Positions 8,427 to 15,664 of a DNA stretch of 64,000 nucleotides are shown in pieces; positions within the stretch are counted from its first letter, which is position 1, and the number at the start of each line of letters is the position of its first letter. The notes beneath the pieces were generated by a model, which was given only the letters and a program-made list of their open reading frames with translations, was not told where the DNA came from and ran no database searches. The translations under genes were made by a program, and so were the position numbers. This DNA is from a virus. The stretch lies in IMG/VR virus record IMGVR_UViG_3300048914_000231, positions 1 through 64,000 of that record, one strand, 5' to 3'.

Positions 8427-9636
8427 CGGTGTTCGTCTTGATGGCCGGGCAATCGCCGCCGCACACGCAATCCATACCCATGCAGATCGGCACGTTTTTC
8501 ATCGACGGCAGGGTGCTGTCCGGGTGTACCTGGCTTGCAGCATCGGAACGTTCGTCAGCACTTGCTACACGGGGCGCCGGTCGCTGGGCCAGCATGTCTT
8601 CCGCCAGCATCTTGATATAGGCATGACCGGCACTTTTGGCCGATGCCGTGATCTCGCGCAATCCGGAAAGTACCCACGATGGCAGCACTGTGGCATCCCG
8701 CGCGTCGCCTGCTTGTGCTGGAGCGTCGTAGTTGAAGTTGCAGGTTGCTCGACTGGTGCAGCCGCAGTTTGGATACTGGCACTTCTTGCCATCCCCTTGA
8801 CCGGGCAGAGGTGCGCGGGCGAGGGCTGCGCGGGCCTTTACTAACGCCGCGTGAGTGCGCATACCCGGCGATGCGACCCCACGCATGATGCACCAGTCCA
8901 ATTCCGCCAGCAGACCGTCTGTGTTCACTGCCGCTACGCTCGGCTCTGCGCGGCGTGACACGGCTTCGTAGATCGCTCCATCACTCGCGCTTGACGTGGT
9001 GGCCGCAGTGGATGCGAGGTAAGGCGCAACGTGGTCCCATCGGCACCATGCGCCATCCTCGGCGTGCGACATCCATTCGCGATCCTTGCCGGGAACCAGC
9101 TTGTAGCGCGGAATGACAGCCGCCCCGTCCTTCTGGCTGACTGCGGGCGATGCGAGGGCGGCGCGGGCCGCATCCCATCCATGGGTGAACGCGATACGCG
9201 CATCCATCGAACGTTGCACGACGGACTGATGCGGGTTGTTTGGTATGGGGTACATCGAGTCGATGGCGCGCATGTAAGACGCCCGCTCATCTGCTGCTTG
9301 CCGGCTGACTGCGGGCGATGCGAGGGCGGCGCGGGCCTGCCATGCAGCCCATAGTTTTGGCACTGGATAAATGAAGTACTGTCCTTCATCATTTTTGCTA
9401 AGATTTTCGGAATAGCCCCTTGGTGCTGCGCCCGGATTATCTTCGCGATACCACGTCTCGAAAAGCGCCCGCTCATCTGCCGCTACGCTCGGCTCTGCGC
9501 GGCGGGCGAGATTGATCAGGGCATGCAAATCGAAGGCATCATTGCCCTTGCCCGCGCGTGCGAGCCATTGGGCGATGCCCTCCACTCGTTGTGTCAGTTC
9601 GTCCAGGTCGATGCCTGCGGTGTTTTGACTGTTCAT
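8413..9636 (-). CDS. Hypothetical repeat-containing phage protein (407 aa)
   Basis: Unrecognised modular protein. WQARAALASPAVS, DAARAALASPAVS and a weaker KARAALARAPL recur, as does RRAEPSVAA (twice). The first two modules are backed by exact 35-bp and 28-bp DNA repeats, so they are recent duplications. A cysteine cluster (CQYPNCGCTSRATC) lies near residue 290, and more cysteines sit at the C-terminus (CMGMDCVCGGDC), suggesting metal binding. Such patchwork proteins resemble the Ea22 type of phage accessory protein. The stop overlaps the next gene by 14 nt; the start overlaps the upstream stop (ATGA). Confidence 0.7.
   Translation of the reverse strand: MNSQNTAGIDLDELTQRVEGIAQWLARAGKGNDAFDLHALINLARRAEPSVAADERALFETWYREDNPGAAPRGYSENLSKNDEGQYFIYPVPKLWAAWQARAALASPAVSRQAADERASYMRAIDSMYPIPNNPHQSVVQRSMDARIAFTHGWDAARAALASPAVSQKDGAAVIPRYKLVPGKDREWMSHAEDGAWCRWDHVAPYLASTAATTSSASDGAIYEAVSRRAEPSVAAVNTDGLLAELDWCIMRGVASPGMRTHAALVKARAALARAPLPGQGDGKKCQYPNCGCTSRATCNFNYDAPAQAGDARDATVLPSWVLSGLREITASAKSAGHAYIKMLAEDMLAQRPAPRVASADERSDAASQVHPDSTLPSMKNVPICMGMDCVCGGDCPAIKTNTDAAN
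8928..8955. repeat. 28-bp direct repeat, copy 1
   Basis: Identical to 9477-9504. Encodes the RRAEPSVAA module of the 407-residue protein. Confidence 0.85.
9135..9169. repeat. 35-bp direct repeat, copy 1
   Basis: Identical to 9303-9337. Encodes the ARAALASPAVS module of the 407-residue protein. Confidence 0.85.
9303..9337. repeat. 35-bp direct repeat, copy 2
   Basis: Identical to 9135-9169, 168 bp apart (in frame). Confidence 0.85.
9477..9504. repeat. 28-bp direct repeat, copy 2
   Basis: Identical to 8928-8955, 549 bp apart (in frame). Confidence 0.85.
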
Positions 9637-9926
9637 TTCCCCTCCTGCTGTTCATTCGCCACGCCGGCGAGTAGCGTCGCCATCAGGCGGTACGCGCCGG
9701 TCAGGTCGACGTGTTTCATGGCCATGCCGAGCGCCGTTTGCGGGCGGTCGCGCTCCAGTTGCTCCGCGGTCGTGTTGACGGCTTCCCACGAACGGGCCGA
9801 ATCCAGGCCGAATGACTTGCGACAGACGTCGTACGCACCCTGGCGCACATTGGTCGAGATCGGCTTGCCCATCATGTTGAAGAAGTCCAACGGCGGCTCC
9901 GCCTTCTGGTTCAAGTGCTCGGCCAT
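9633..9926 (-). CDS. Hypothetical protein (97 aa)
   Basis: Unrecognised, mostly helical, no cysteine cluster or membrane segment beyond one Cys. ATG 9926 with GGTGGG upstream is preferred over an in-frame GTG at 9935. The stop of the upstream gene lies just before it, and its own stop overlaps the 407-residue gene (ATGA). It is part of the tight run of small genes from 10967 down to 8064. Confidence 0.6.
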   Translation of the reverse strand: MAEHLNQKAEPPLDFFNMMGKPISTNVRQGAYDVCRKSFGLDSARSWEAVNTTAEQLERDRPQTALGMAMKHVDLTGAYRLMATLLAGVANEQQEGK

Positions 9927-9927
9927 G

Positions 9928-10257
9928 TCACCCACCCAGCCGCGCGATCGCGTCTAGCACGTCCTGCACGTTCTCGATGCTGGTACGCATCAGGGCTTCT
10001 ACCGGCATTACGGCGTGAACCTTGCGCGCCTCCAGCTTCTTCCCTCTTGCCGCAGTGCCGACGAATTCGAAGCTGTCATGCCATTCATGCAGCGGGCGCG
10101 ACCACACATTGCCATCCAGATCGCGATACACGACAGTGGCCATGAAATCGGGACGCGTGGCGTTCAGGTTCGCCACCGCAACGATGGCGTATTCATTGCC
10201 GTGACGTTTGTGGCGCCAGATGTCGTCGGTCGACGGTTGACGTGCAGCTTGTTCCAT
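9928..10257 (-). CDS. DUF1653-like protein
   Basis: 109 residues. The stretch IWRHKRHGNEYAIVAVAN, then VVYRDLDGNVWSRPLHEWHDSF, follows the DUF1653 pattern (small beta-barrel: H-x-KGNxY, VVYR, W-x-RP-x-x-x-F), so it is assigned to that family or a close relative. DUF1653 proteins have no settled function. ATG 10257 overlaps the upstream stop (TAATG) and replaces an in-frame codon at 10272 inside the upstream gene. Confidence 0.65.
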   Translation of the reverse strand: MEQAARQPSTDDIWRHKRHGNEYAIVAVANLNATRPDFMATVVYRDLDGNVWSRPLHEWHDSFEFVGTAARGKKLEARKVHAVMPVEALMRTSIENVQDVLDAIARLGG

Positions 10258-10613
10258 TAAAATGCCCCCCATTGGTTGTATAGGTCCGCTTCCTTCAGAG
10301 GCGGGTCAAACGGCGTATCGTCCGGTTGTGTTTCTTTTTCGATGTCGACTTCGGGCCAGACCGCATGCTTGCCGTACTTGCCCTTGTCTGCCGAAATCGT
10401 CATGTTCAACAGCCTGAGAACTTCGATATCGAAGAATTCCCGGTTCGGCGGTGACTTCAGGCCAGTCTCGGGATTGGTTGACGGCTCGGCCTTCGCGTCG
10501 CGCAGCCACATCAGGTAGCCGGCGTTTTGCGTATAGACCGCCTCCACCGTTTTGCCCTTGTGCTTGCCAAACGGTATTGTATCTTTCAGCCCCAGCCTGC
10601 TGTCGACTCCCAT
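10257..10613 (-). CDS. ExoX C-terminal/DUF3820-like protein
   Basis: 118 residues. IPFGKHKGKTVEAVYTQN, then GYLMWLRD (about residues 13-38), is the signature of the domain found at the C-terminus of exodeoxyribonuclease X and in DUF3820 proteins (PFGKxKG, then Y-L-x-W). No exonuclease domain is present, so it is probably a DNA-binding or accessory module rather than a nuclease. The C-terminal half is acidic. It sits in the recombination region, which suits a DNA-related role. Confidence 0.6.
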   Translation of the reverse strand: MGVDSRLGLKDTIPFGKHKGKTVEAVYTQNAGYLMWLRDAKAEPSTNPETGLKSPPNREFFDIEVLRLLNMTISADKGKYGKHAVWPEVDIEKETQPDDTPFDPPLKEADLYNQWGAF

Positions 10614-10616
10614 GTT

Positions 10617-10967
10617 CTACTCCAGACGTTTCAAATAAATTACCGTACAGCGTTTATTATCTACCGCGATATGAGGACCAAAGAGCTTCCTGATATAGGC
10701 AATCAACCTGTCCGGTGCGCTGTCCGGTTCGTTGCGCAGTTCCCGGTGGTTGCGCCAGGCATGCTCCCGGCACATGTCGATCAGGTTTCCCTTGTGCACG
10801 GACACAACCTGCGCCCGGCCAAACACAATTTTAGTCTTCTCGTCCAGCAGGAGCACCTCCTGCCCGACAGTCAATCTGTTCGCCAGCGTCCAGCCCAGGC
10901 GGAAGGTATTGAATGCATTCTCAACACCTTCCACCGGCGGGATGAAGCCGATCGTCTGAACTTCCAT
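10617..10967 (-). CDS. Hypothetical protein, possibly ASCH/PUA-like (116 aa)
   Basis: Unrecognised with certainty. LTVGQEVLLLDEKTKIVFGRAQVVSV (about residues 32-57) has the layout of a small beta-barrel of the ASCH/PUA type, which binds RNA or modified bases, but key residues cannot be confirmed by eye. It is the first gene of a short run of small genes and has its own operator-type promoter at 10984-11016. Confidence 0.6.
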   Translation of the reverse strand: MEVQTIGFIPPVEGVENAFNTFRLGWTLANRLTVGQEVLLLDEKTKIVFGRAQVVSVHKGNLIDMCREHAWRNHRELRNEPDSAPDRLIAYIRKLFGPHIAVDNKRCTVIYLKRLE

Positions 10968-10983
10968 GTACGCACTCCCTATA

Positions 10984-11016
10984 AGTCATTATTGACTGAA
11001 CAACATGAATATTATA
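10984..11016 (-). promoter_or_regulatory. Promoter with downstream operator
   Basis: Perfect TATAAT (11016-11011) on the minus strand. AGTCA-N4-TGACT (10984-10997) begins about 13 bp after it, in the leader of the gene starting at 10967. No clear -35 box. Confidence 0.68.
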
Positions 11017-11037
11017 GTGGAATGCGGACATGAATTT

Positions 11038-12078
11038 TTAGGCAAACAGCTTGTTCAGTTCGGCAATCGCACCGGCCGCGCGAATCTGGTCGGCCAGGGC
11101 ATTCATGCCGATGCGCTTACCGTCCCATTCGGTGAAGCCCTTGGACGGCTCGGGCAGCTTGCCCATGTCGACCAGCGCCTGAATCGTCGACAGTTCCGGG
11201 TTGAAGTAGGCAATGCCGTCGTCGGTAAAGGACAGACGGATTTTGCATTCTTCGAACGGCTTGGTCAGCTTCGACTTCTGGCACTTGATCTTGATGTCCT
11301 GGCCCACGAATTCCTTCGTGCCGGCCACGACCTTCGTGACTTTGTCGCGCGCCAGGCTCATGCGCACCGTCGAGTAGTACTCCATGGCGCCACCGCCCGG
11401 GGTCGTGGTCGGATCGCCATACACGACGCCCGGCCTGGTGCGAATCTGGTTCAGGTAGATGAAGGTGGCGTTGTAGTCTTCGGCCGCGATCGCCATCGAT
11501 TTGAGCGTGGTCGACGTCACGCGCGCCAGCGCGGTCGTGTCGTTCATGGTCAGTTCGTCCATCGCCTTGCCGGCCGACGACGCCGGCACCGCCGACGCGA
11601 TCGAGTCCATCACGATGGCGATCGGCGCCCTCTCGTGAATCACGCCGCGCTCGCGAATCCACTGTGCGTACGCCAGTGCCTGCATGTTGCCCTCTTCCCA
11701 CGTGCGCGGCTTGCGATAGGACCAGTACGGCGGCGTCAGGTCGAGTCCGAAGCCGTTGGCCGCAACTTCCTGGTTGAACGAGCGTTCCCAATCGCGAAAA
11801 CCGGCGGCGCCGCCCATCTTCTGCGCGAAAGCCATCCAGAAGGTCGCCAGCGCGGTCTTGCCGGCCGACGATGGTCCGTACACTTCGACCAGCCGGCCCT
11901 GCGGCAGGCCGCCGTCAACGCGGCCGGAAATGGCCAGGTTCAGCGGAATGTAGCCAGTATCGATGAAGTCCGTCACGGTTGCCGATTCATCGTTGCCGCC
12001 CAGCTTCTTGTCGAACTCTTCCGCGAGGTCGGCGACAGTGGTGCCCTTCAGGACCGGGCGTGCGTAAGTGGTGGTCAT
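11038..12078 (-). CDS. uvsX: RecA/UvsX-like recombinase
   Basis: ATP-dependent strand-exchange protein of 346 residues, the centre of the phage recombination set. Walker A GPSSAGKT lies near residues 68-75. Walker B/VMDSIAS is near 155-162. FIYLNQIRTRPGVVYGDPTT, then PGGGAMEYYSTVR (about 210-245), matches the RecA loop L1/L2 region. It is preceded by a linker domain (KGTTVADLAEEFDKKLGG). Length agrees with both RecA (about 350) and UvsX (about 390). AAGGA precedes ATG 12078. It lies next to the flap nuclease, SSB and UvsY-like genes, so it most likely works as in T4. Confidence 0.93.
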   Translation of the reverse strand: MTTTYARPVLKGTTVADLAEEFDKKLGGNDESATVTDFIDTGYIPLNLAISGRVDGGLPQGRLVEVYGPSSAGKTALATFWMAFAQKMGGAAGFRDWERSFNQEVAANGFGLDLTPPYWSYRKPRTWEEGNMQALAYAQWIRERGVIHERAPIAIVMDSIASAVPASSAGKAMDELTMNDTTALARVTSTTLKSMAIAAEDYNATFIYLNQIRTRPGVVYGDPTTTPGGGAMEYYSTVRMSLARDKVTKVVAGTKEFVGQDIKIKCQKSKLTKPFEECKIRLSFTDDGIAYFNPELSTIQALVDMGKLPEPSKGFTEWDGKRIGMNALADQIRAAGAIAELNKLFA

Positions 12079-12087
12079 GCTTGTCCT

Positions 12088-13092
12088 TTACTTTTGAAAC
12101 GGTTTAACGAATTCGTCCAGGTTGCGCAGGATCGATGCGAATGCCAGTTCTTCGCAGACGCTGGCAAAGGCCTCCCTGTCGAGCGCGCCCTGAATGACCT
12201 TGATCTCGTCCTTCTTCGGCGGCGCCACGCGCAGCAGCTGCATCAGCTGGAAGTTGCGCTTGTAGATCAGGCGCCCCTGACCGGGCCAGGTATCGGCATG
12301 CTTCTGGCGCGCGCGCGAGTCATCCTCGTCGCCCATGTAGGTCGCCTCCATGTACCCGATCAGGTCGTGCTCGCATGCCCCCAGCAGGCGCTTTTGCACC
12401 TTGCCCTTGGGCTTGTGGTCGCCCTTCGCACACGCGAGCCAGAAATTGCGCATGCTCCCGAATTCAGCGATGAAGTCTGGCGCACCCTTGTCGCCCAGGC
12501 CACCGACACCCGAAATGCAGTCCGAGGTGTCGCCCGTCAGAATCTTGATTTCAAGATATTCGAGCGGCGTTCTGCAGCCGGTCTTGTCGTAGAAGTTCTG
12601 CGCATTGATGAATTTGGCGTCATCGCGCGGGTCTTTCCACCAGACGTTCTTGCGCACCAGCTGGACCCAATCGCCGTCGCCAGACAGCAGGCCGACCATG
12701 TTGTTCGGGTCGTTCGACAGCTTGGCCACGAAGTAGCCGGCCAGGTCGTCCGCTTCCATCTTGTAGGCCGTCATCTGACGCACGCCGAGGGCGGCTAGCA
12801 GGCGCTCGATGTAGGGCTTCTGTTTGGCGTAGGATTCCTTCATCGCGACCTTCTCGGGCGTGTCGCGACGGTTGGATTTGTACTCGGGATGCAGGGTGAA
12901 GCGCCAGTCGGCGCGACCGTCCCAGAGGACGAAGGGTGTGTAGCCGGGCGTCTCGATCAGCGCCTGGCGAATCGTCTTGATGATGCCATATGCGGCTTGG
13001 GTTTCGAGCGTGCCGCAGGTCAGGCGTGTCGCCTGCTGGGAAGCGTAACCGAGGCTGTTGCCATCAATTAACAGTGTGTGGGTATTGGCCAT
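12088..13092 (-). CDS. 5'-3' exonuclease / flap endonuclease (T4 RNase H / T5 D15-like)
   Basis: FEN-family nuclease of 334 residues, expected to remove RNA primers and 5' flaps. Conserved acidic motifs: LLIDGNSL (8-15), FVLWDGRADWR (about 55-65), KMEADDLAGY (about 112-121), LLSGDGDWVQL (about 137-147) and ILTGDTSDCISGVGGLGDKGA (about 185-205), the last ending in the helix-hairpin-helix region. ATG 13092 with GGAGAG upstream is chosen over an upstream in-frame codon at 13122. It lies between the RecA-like gene and the SSB gene, in the same transcript. Confidence 0.9.
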   Translation of the reverse strand: MANTHTLLIDGNSLGYASQQATRLTCGTLETQAAYGIIKTIRQALIETPGYTPFVLWDGRADWRFTLHPEYKSNRRDTPEKVAMKESYAKQKPYIERLLAALGVRQMTAYKMEADDLAGYFVAKLSNDPNNMVGLLSGDGDWVQLVRKNVWWKDPRDDAKFINAQNFYDKTGCRTPLEYLEIKILTGDTSDCISGVGGLGDKGAPDFIAEFGSMRNFWLACAKGDHKPKGKVQKRLLGACEHDLIGYMEATYMGDEDDSRARQKHADTWPGQGRLIYKRNFQLMQLLRVAPPKKDEIKVIQGALDREAFASVCEELAFASILRNLDEFVKPFQK

Positions 13093-13108
13093 GTTCTCTC
13101 CAGAGGGT

Positions 13109-13136
13109 AAAAGGGCCAGCACACCGGCCGGCCCTT
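13109..13136 (-). terminator. Possible weak intrinsic terminator after SSB gene
   Basis: On the minus strand AAGGGCC (13136-13130) pairs with GGCCCTT (13117-13111) across a GC-rich 12-nt loop. It is followed by only about four T (CTTTTACC). The short T run makes it weak; it may attenuate between the SSB gene and the flap nuclease. Confidence 0.4.
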
Positions 13137-13159
13137 GATTACAGCGTCGACGTGCCGGG

Positions 13160-13999
13160 TTATTCCGGCAGGTCGCTCAGGAGGTCGTCGAGCTCGGTGT
13201 CGAGCGACGGTGCTGCCGACGCGGCCGACTTGACGTCGACAGTTTCGGTCATGTCCAGGTCCGGCACGTCATCGAAGTCGGCCTTCGGTTTGCCCGTCAG
13301 GCGCGGGGCGCCCGCACCTGCCGTAGCCGCACCTGCCGCCGGCAACAGACCGGCGATACCGTTGACCGCGCCGATTGCACGGCGCTGCTGCTCGTCCGAT
13401 TCCTGCTTGACGTAGTCGGCCAGGTTGTTCAGCTTGGCCAGTACCGAGACGTTGTACGGCGCGGTTTTCGGCGTGATCTGCGCGGTGTAGGTCGTGTTCA
13501 GACCCTTGCCGTCGCGGTTGATCAGGATTTCCTTGCCGTTGGTCGGATCGAACACGGCTTCGGCGCCCCACTCGCTGATGATTTCGATCAGCTGGCCGAA
13601 TACGCTGCGCTTGATTTCCAGAATCTGCGGCGTGTTGGGTTCTTCCGAGTCCAGCAGCAGCGCGTTGATCAGGACGGTACGCGACGGACGACCCTTTTCC
13701 AGCACCTTGGCGAGCTCGTCGTCGCCGCAGTTCTTGATGCCCTGCGCGATGGCGTTGCAGACCGGGCAGTCCTGTTCGTGCGTGGCGCTCGTGCACAGGT
13801 ACACCGCCTTGATGGTGTCGGTTTCGTCCTTGATGAAGTGTTGACCGAAGTCCTGGAAGAAGACTTCTTCCCTGCCTTTTTCCCAGCCCGGCAGCAGGCG
13901 GATGCGGTTCTTGCCCGGTTTCAGTTTGGCGGTCTTTTCGACCTTTTGCATTGCGGCCTTTTTGGAAGCCATCAGGGCCATCAGTTTTGCGTTATCCAT
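13160..13999 (-). CDS. gp32-like single-stranded DNA-binding protein
   Basis: 279 residues, near T4 gp32 (301). LKPGKNRIRLLPGW (about 27-40) and FFQDFGQHFIKD (about 47-58) match the OB-fold region. YLCTSATHEQDCPVCN (about 67-82) provides Cys, His, Cys, Cys, the zinc-ribbon set of gp32. The C-terminus is Ala-rich, then strongly acidic (LDTELDDLLSDLPE), the usual protein-binding tail. The open frame extends to 14062, but the -10 box at 14072-14067 would start RNA near 14060, and the lysine-rich N-terminus begins properly at ATG 13999. Confidence 0.85.
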   Translation of the reverse strand: MDNAKLMALMASKKAAMQKVEKTAKLKPGKNRIRLLPGWEKGREEVFFQDFGQHFIKDETDTIKAVYLCTSATHEQDCPVCNAIAQGIKNCGDDELAKVLEKGRPSRTVLINALLLDSEEPNTPQILEIKRSVFGQLIEIISEWGAEAVFDPTNGKEILINRDGKGLNTTYTAQITPKTAPYNVSVLAKLNNLADYVKQESDEQQRRAIGAVNGIAGLLPAAGAATAGAGAPRLTGKPKADFDDVPDLDMTETVDVKSAASAAPSLDTELDDLLSDLPE

Positions 14000-14066
14000 G
14001 GTTTGCAGTCTTTCGTAGTGGTAGTAGTTTGTCAGCGCCTTTAGACTTGCGTCGTTCAGCACTTAC

Positions 14067-14086
14067 ATTATAGCTCAGTCGTGACT
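14067..14086 (-). promoter_or_regulatory. Class A promoter with degenerate operator, upstream of SSB
   Basis: On the minus strand AGTCA-CGAC-TGAGC (14086-14073) abuts a perfect TATAAT (14072-14067). The left half-site is perfect; the right half-site has two mismatches. It supports ATG 13999 as the SSB start. Confidence 0.72.
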
Positions 14087-14111
14087 ACATGAGCAGGCAC
14101 GACCGGGGTAT

Positions 14112-14402
14112 TTATTCAGGCGGATATTCGCCCTGATCAAAAACGTGCCAGACGGCGCCGTAAGTCATCAGGGCGGTGCCGACATGCGCGCCAAGTTCGC
14201 CGAACACCGGGTTGTCGGTGCCGACAATGGCGATCATGCGTTTGGCCAAAGGCTGGTCCTGATCAACCAGAGCCCACAGAAACAGGCCGGTCATACCGTT
14301 GACGAACTGTTCACCAACATGCAGCAGCCTTGCGTCCGCCGGCATCTGGATGATCTGCTGGTCCTTGATGTCCAGCGCATACTTGAAAATCACGCGCGCC
14401 AT
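14112..14402 (-). CDS. Conserved small phage protein, DUF7352-like (96 aa)
   Basis: The order IFKYALDIKDQQIIQMPADA, LHVGEQ, LFLWALVDQ, IAIVGTDNP, GTALM and WHVF matches a widespread small phage family listed as DUF7352. Its function is unknown; family members often lie near replication genes. It starts just after the UvsY-like gene (2-nt gap) and ends shortly before the SSB promoter. Confidence 0.7.
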   Translation of the reverse strand: MARVIFKYALDIKDQQIIQMPADARLLHVGEQFVNGMTGLFLWALVDQDQPLAKRMIAIVGTDNPVFGELGAHVGTALMTYGAVWHVFDQGEYPPE

Positions 14403-14404
14403 GA

Positions 14405-15565
14405 TCAGCGTGCCTTCGCCAGTTCCATCGCCCGTGATTTGGCGTCCGCGTGGGCGGCGCCGGCGGCGACGATGCGGGCCGCGCCCTTACCTTCCTCACG
14501 GCGGTCGGCGCCCAGCTGGATGATCATGTCGCGCCGCTGCTTGAGCGACTCGACCAGGCCCTTGTTGATCGTGGCGATGGTTTCGGCTTCGATCACGATG
14601 TTCTGGTTGTGCAGCCATTTCGGGTCGATCTTGACGGCGTTTTCGACCTGTTTCTCGGTCGCCTTCTCGCCGGCGGCGACCAGCGCCTTGCGGTGCGTGT
14701 CGTACAGCTGGGCCTCCAGTACGCCGAAGCGGGCCTTCAGGCGCAGGTATTGCGCTTCCGCTTTGGCGGCCTGCTCGACGTAGTAGGCGATCAGGCCGGC
14801 CTGTTCCATCATGCAGTTGTCCAGATTGGTCTCCGACACGCTGATGTCCTTGCGGAACTGCGCGACATCGATGCTGTGCTGCAGACCGGCCGGTGCCGTC
14901 GACCTGGCGGCTGCGGGCTTTTCCTCCACCGGCGGCGGGTTCGGGTTCTTTGGCGTTTCATCCGGGTCCGGCAGGGCCGCAGCGACCTTCCCGGCCGGCT
15001 TGAGCGTGCCGGCGATCGCCTTGAGTTCTTCGTCGAGCGTTTCCTCGCGTGCGGCTTGCGCCTGGGCCAGTGCAACAGCGTCATCCTCAGACACGACACC
15101 AGCCTTGTTCAGTTCTTTCGCCGCTTTCGGGATGTCGCTCGGATACTTGTCCTTGAGTTTGCCGGCCAGCGCGGCGAACTTGTCGTCCGGTTTCCTGGCT
15201 GCGGTTGCGGTGCCGCCCATTTCCGCTTCCAGTGCGGCGAGCTCGTCATCCAGGCTCGGTTCGGCGGCACTGGCATTTGCTGCCGCAATCTGCCTGTCCA
15301 GTTTGGCTTCGGTCTCCAGGTCGACGATGCCGCTATCACGCGGATCGGTCGGGTCCAGGTCGACAGCCGCCTCGACTTTTGCCGTCGTGGCCGGTGCGAA
15401 GACCGTCGGGTCTTCGTCCAGACCCGCCAGCGGATCATCCTCGACCACGGGCGCCGCCTTTGCGGCCGGTGGCGCCGCCACCATGCCGGCAGTTTCCTCT
15501 TCCAGCTGCGCCATCAGCGCGTCCAGGTCGTCATCGCCAATCGGCGTTTCCTGTTGTACGGCCAT
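14405..15565 (-). CDS. Putative UvsY-like recombination mediator with long acidic N-terminal extension
   Basis: 386 residues. The first about 240 are low-complexity, rich in Ala, Asp, Glu and Pro. The C-terminal about 135 are helical and follow the layout of T4 UvsY-type mediators: DLDNC-like start, YYVEQAAKAEAQYLRLKARF, then KATEKQVENAV, and a last helix SLKQRRDMIIQLGADRR. Synteny supports this: it lies between the polymerase and the gp32-like SSB, with RecA nearby. UvsY loads UvsX on gp32-coated DNA. The N-terminal extension is unlike T4 UvsY (137 residues). AAGGAG precedes ATG 15565. Confidence 0.6.
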   Translation of the reverse strand: MAVQQETPIGDDDLDALMAQLEEETAGMVAAPPAAKAAPVVEDDPLAGLDEDPTVFAPATTAKVEAAVDLDPTDPRDSGIVDLETEAKLDRQIAAANASAAEPSLDDELAALEAEMGGTATAARKPDDKFAALAGKLKDKYPSDIPKAAKELNKAGVVSEDDAVALAQAQAAREETLDEELKAIAGTLKPAGKVAAALPDPDETPKNPNPPPVEEKPAAARSTAPAGLQHSIDVAQFRKDISVSETNLDNCMMEQAGLIAYYVEQAAKAEAQYLRLKARFGVLEAQLYDTHRKALVAAGEKATEKQVENAVKIDPKWLHNQNIVIEAETIATINKGLVESLKQRRDMIIQLGADRREEGKGAARIVAAGAAHADAKSRAMELAKAR

Positions 15566-15598
15566 GTAATTCTCCTTCGTGTGTAAATCGGTTGAATG

Positions 15599-15645
15599 AT
15601 TATGGTACGGGTTCCGCGACCCGTGGCGCAAGTCAGTAATGACTT
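15599..15645 (-). promoter_or_regulatory. Operator palindrome upstream of UvsY-like gene
   Basis: AAGTCAG-TA-ATGACTT type site (15630-15645) containing perfect AGTCA-N4-TGACT. A possible -10 (CATAAT, 15604-15599) lies 25 bp further along the minus strand, without a good -35. The operator is clear; the promoter assignment is weak. A small hairpin (CGGGT/ACCCG) lies between. Confidence 0.55.
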
Positions 15646-15664
15646 ATTAGTCAGGCGATATGCT

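Noticed and set aside
11005-12798. 597-residue plus-strand open frame
   Set aside because: Antisense to the RecA-like and flap-nuclease genes; composition is typical of a shadow frame.
15608-15623. Hairpin CGGGT/ACCCG as a terminator of the polymerase gene
   Set aside because: Stem of only five pairs and no T run on either strand.
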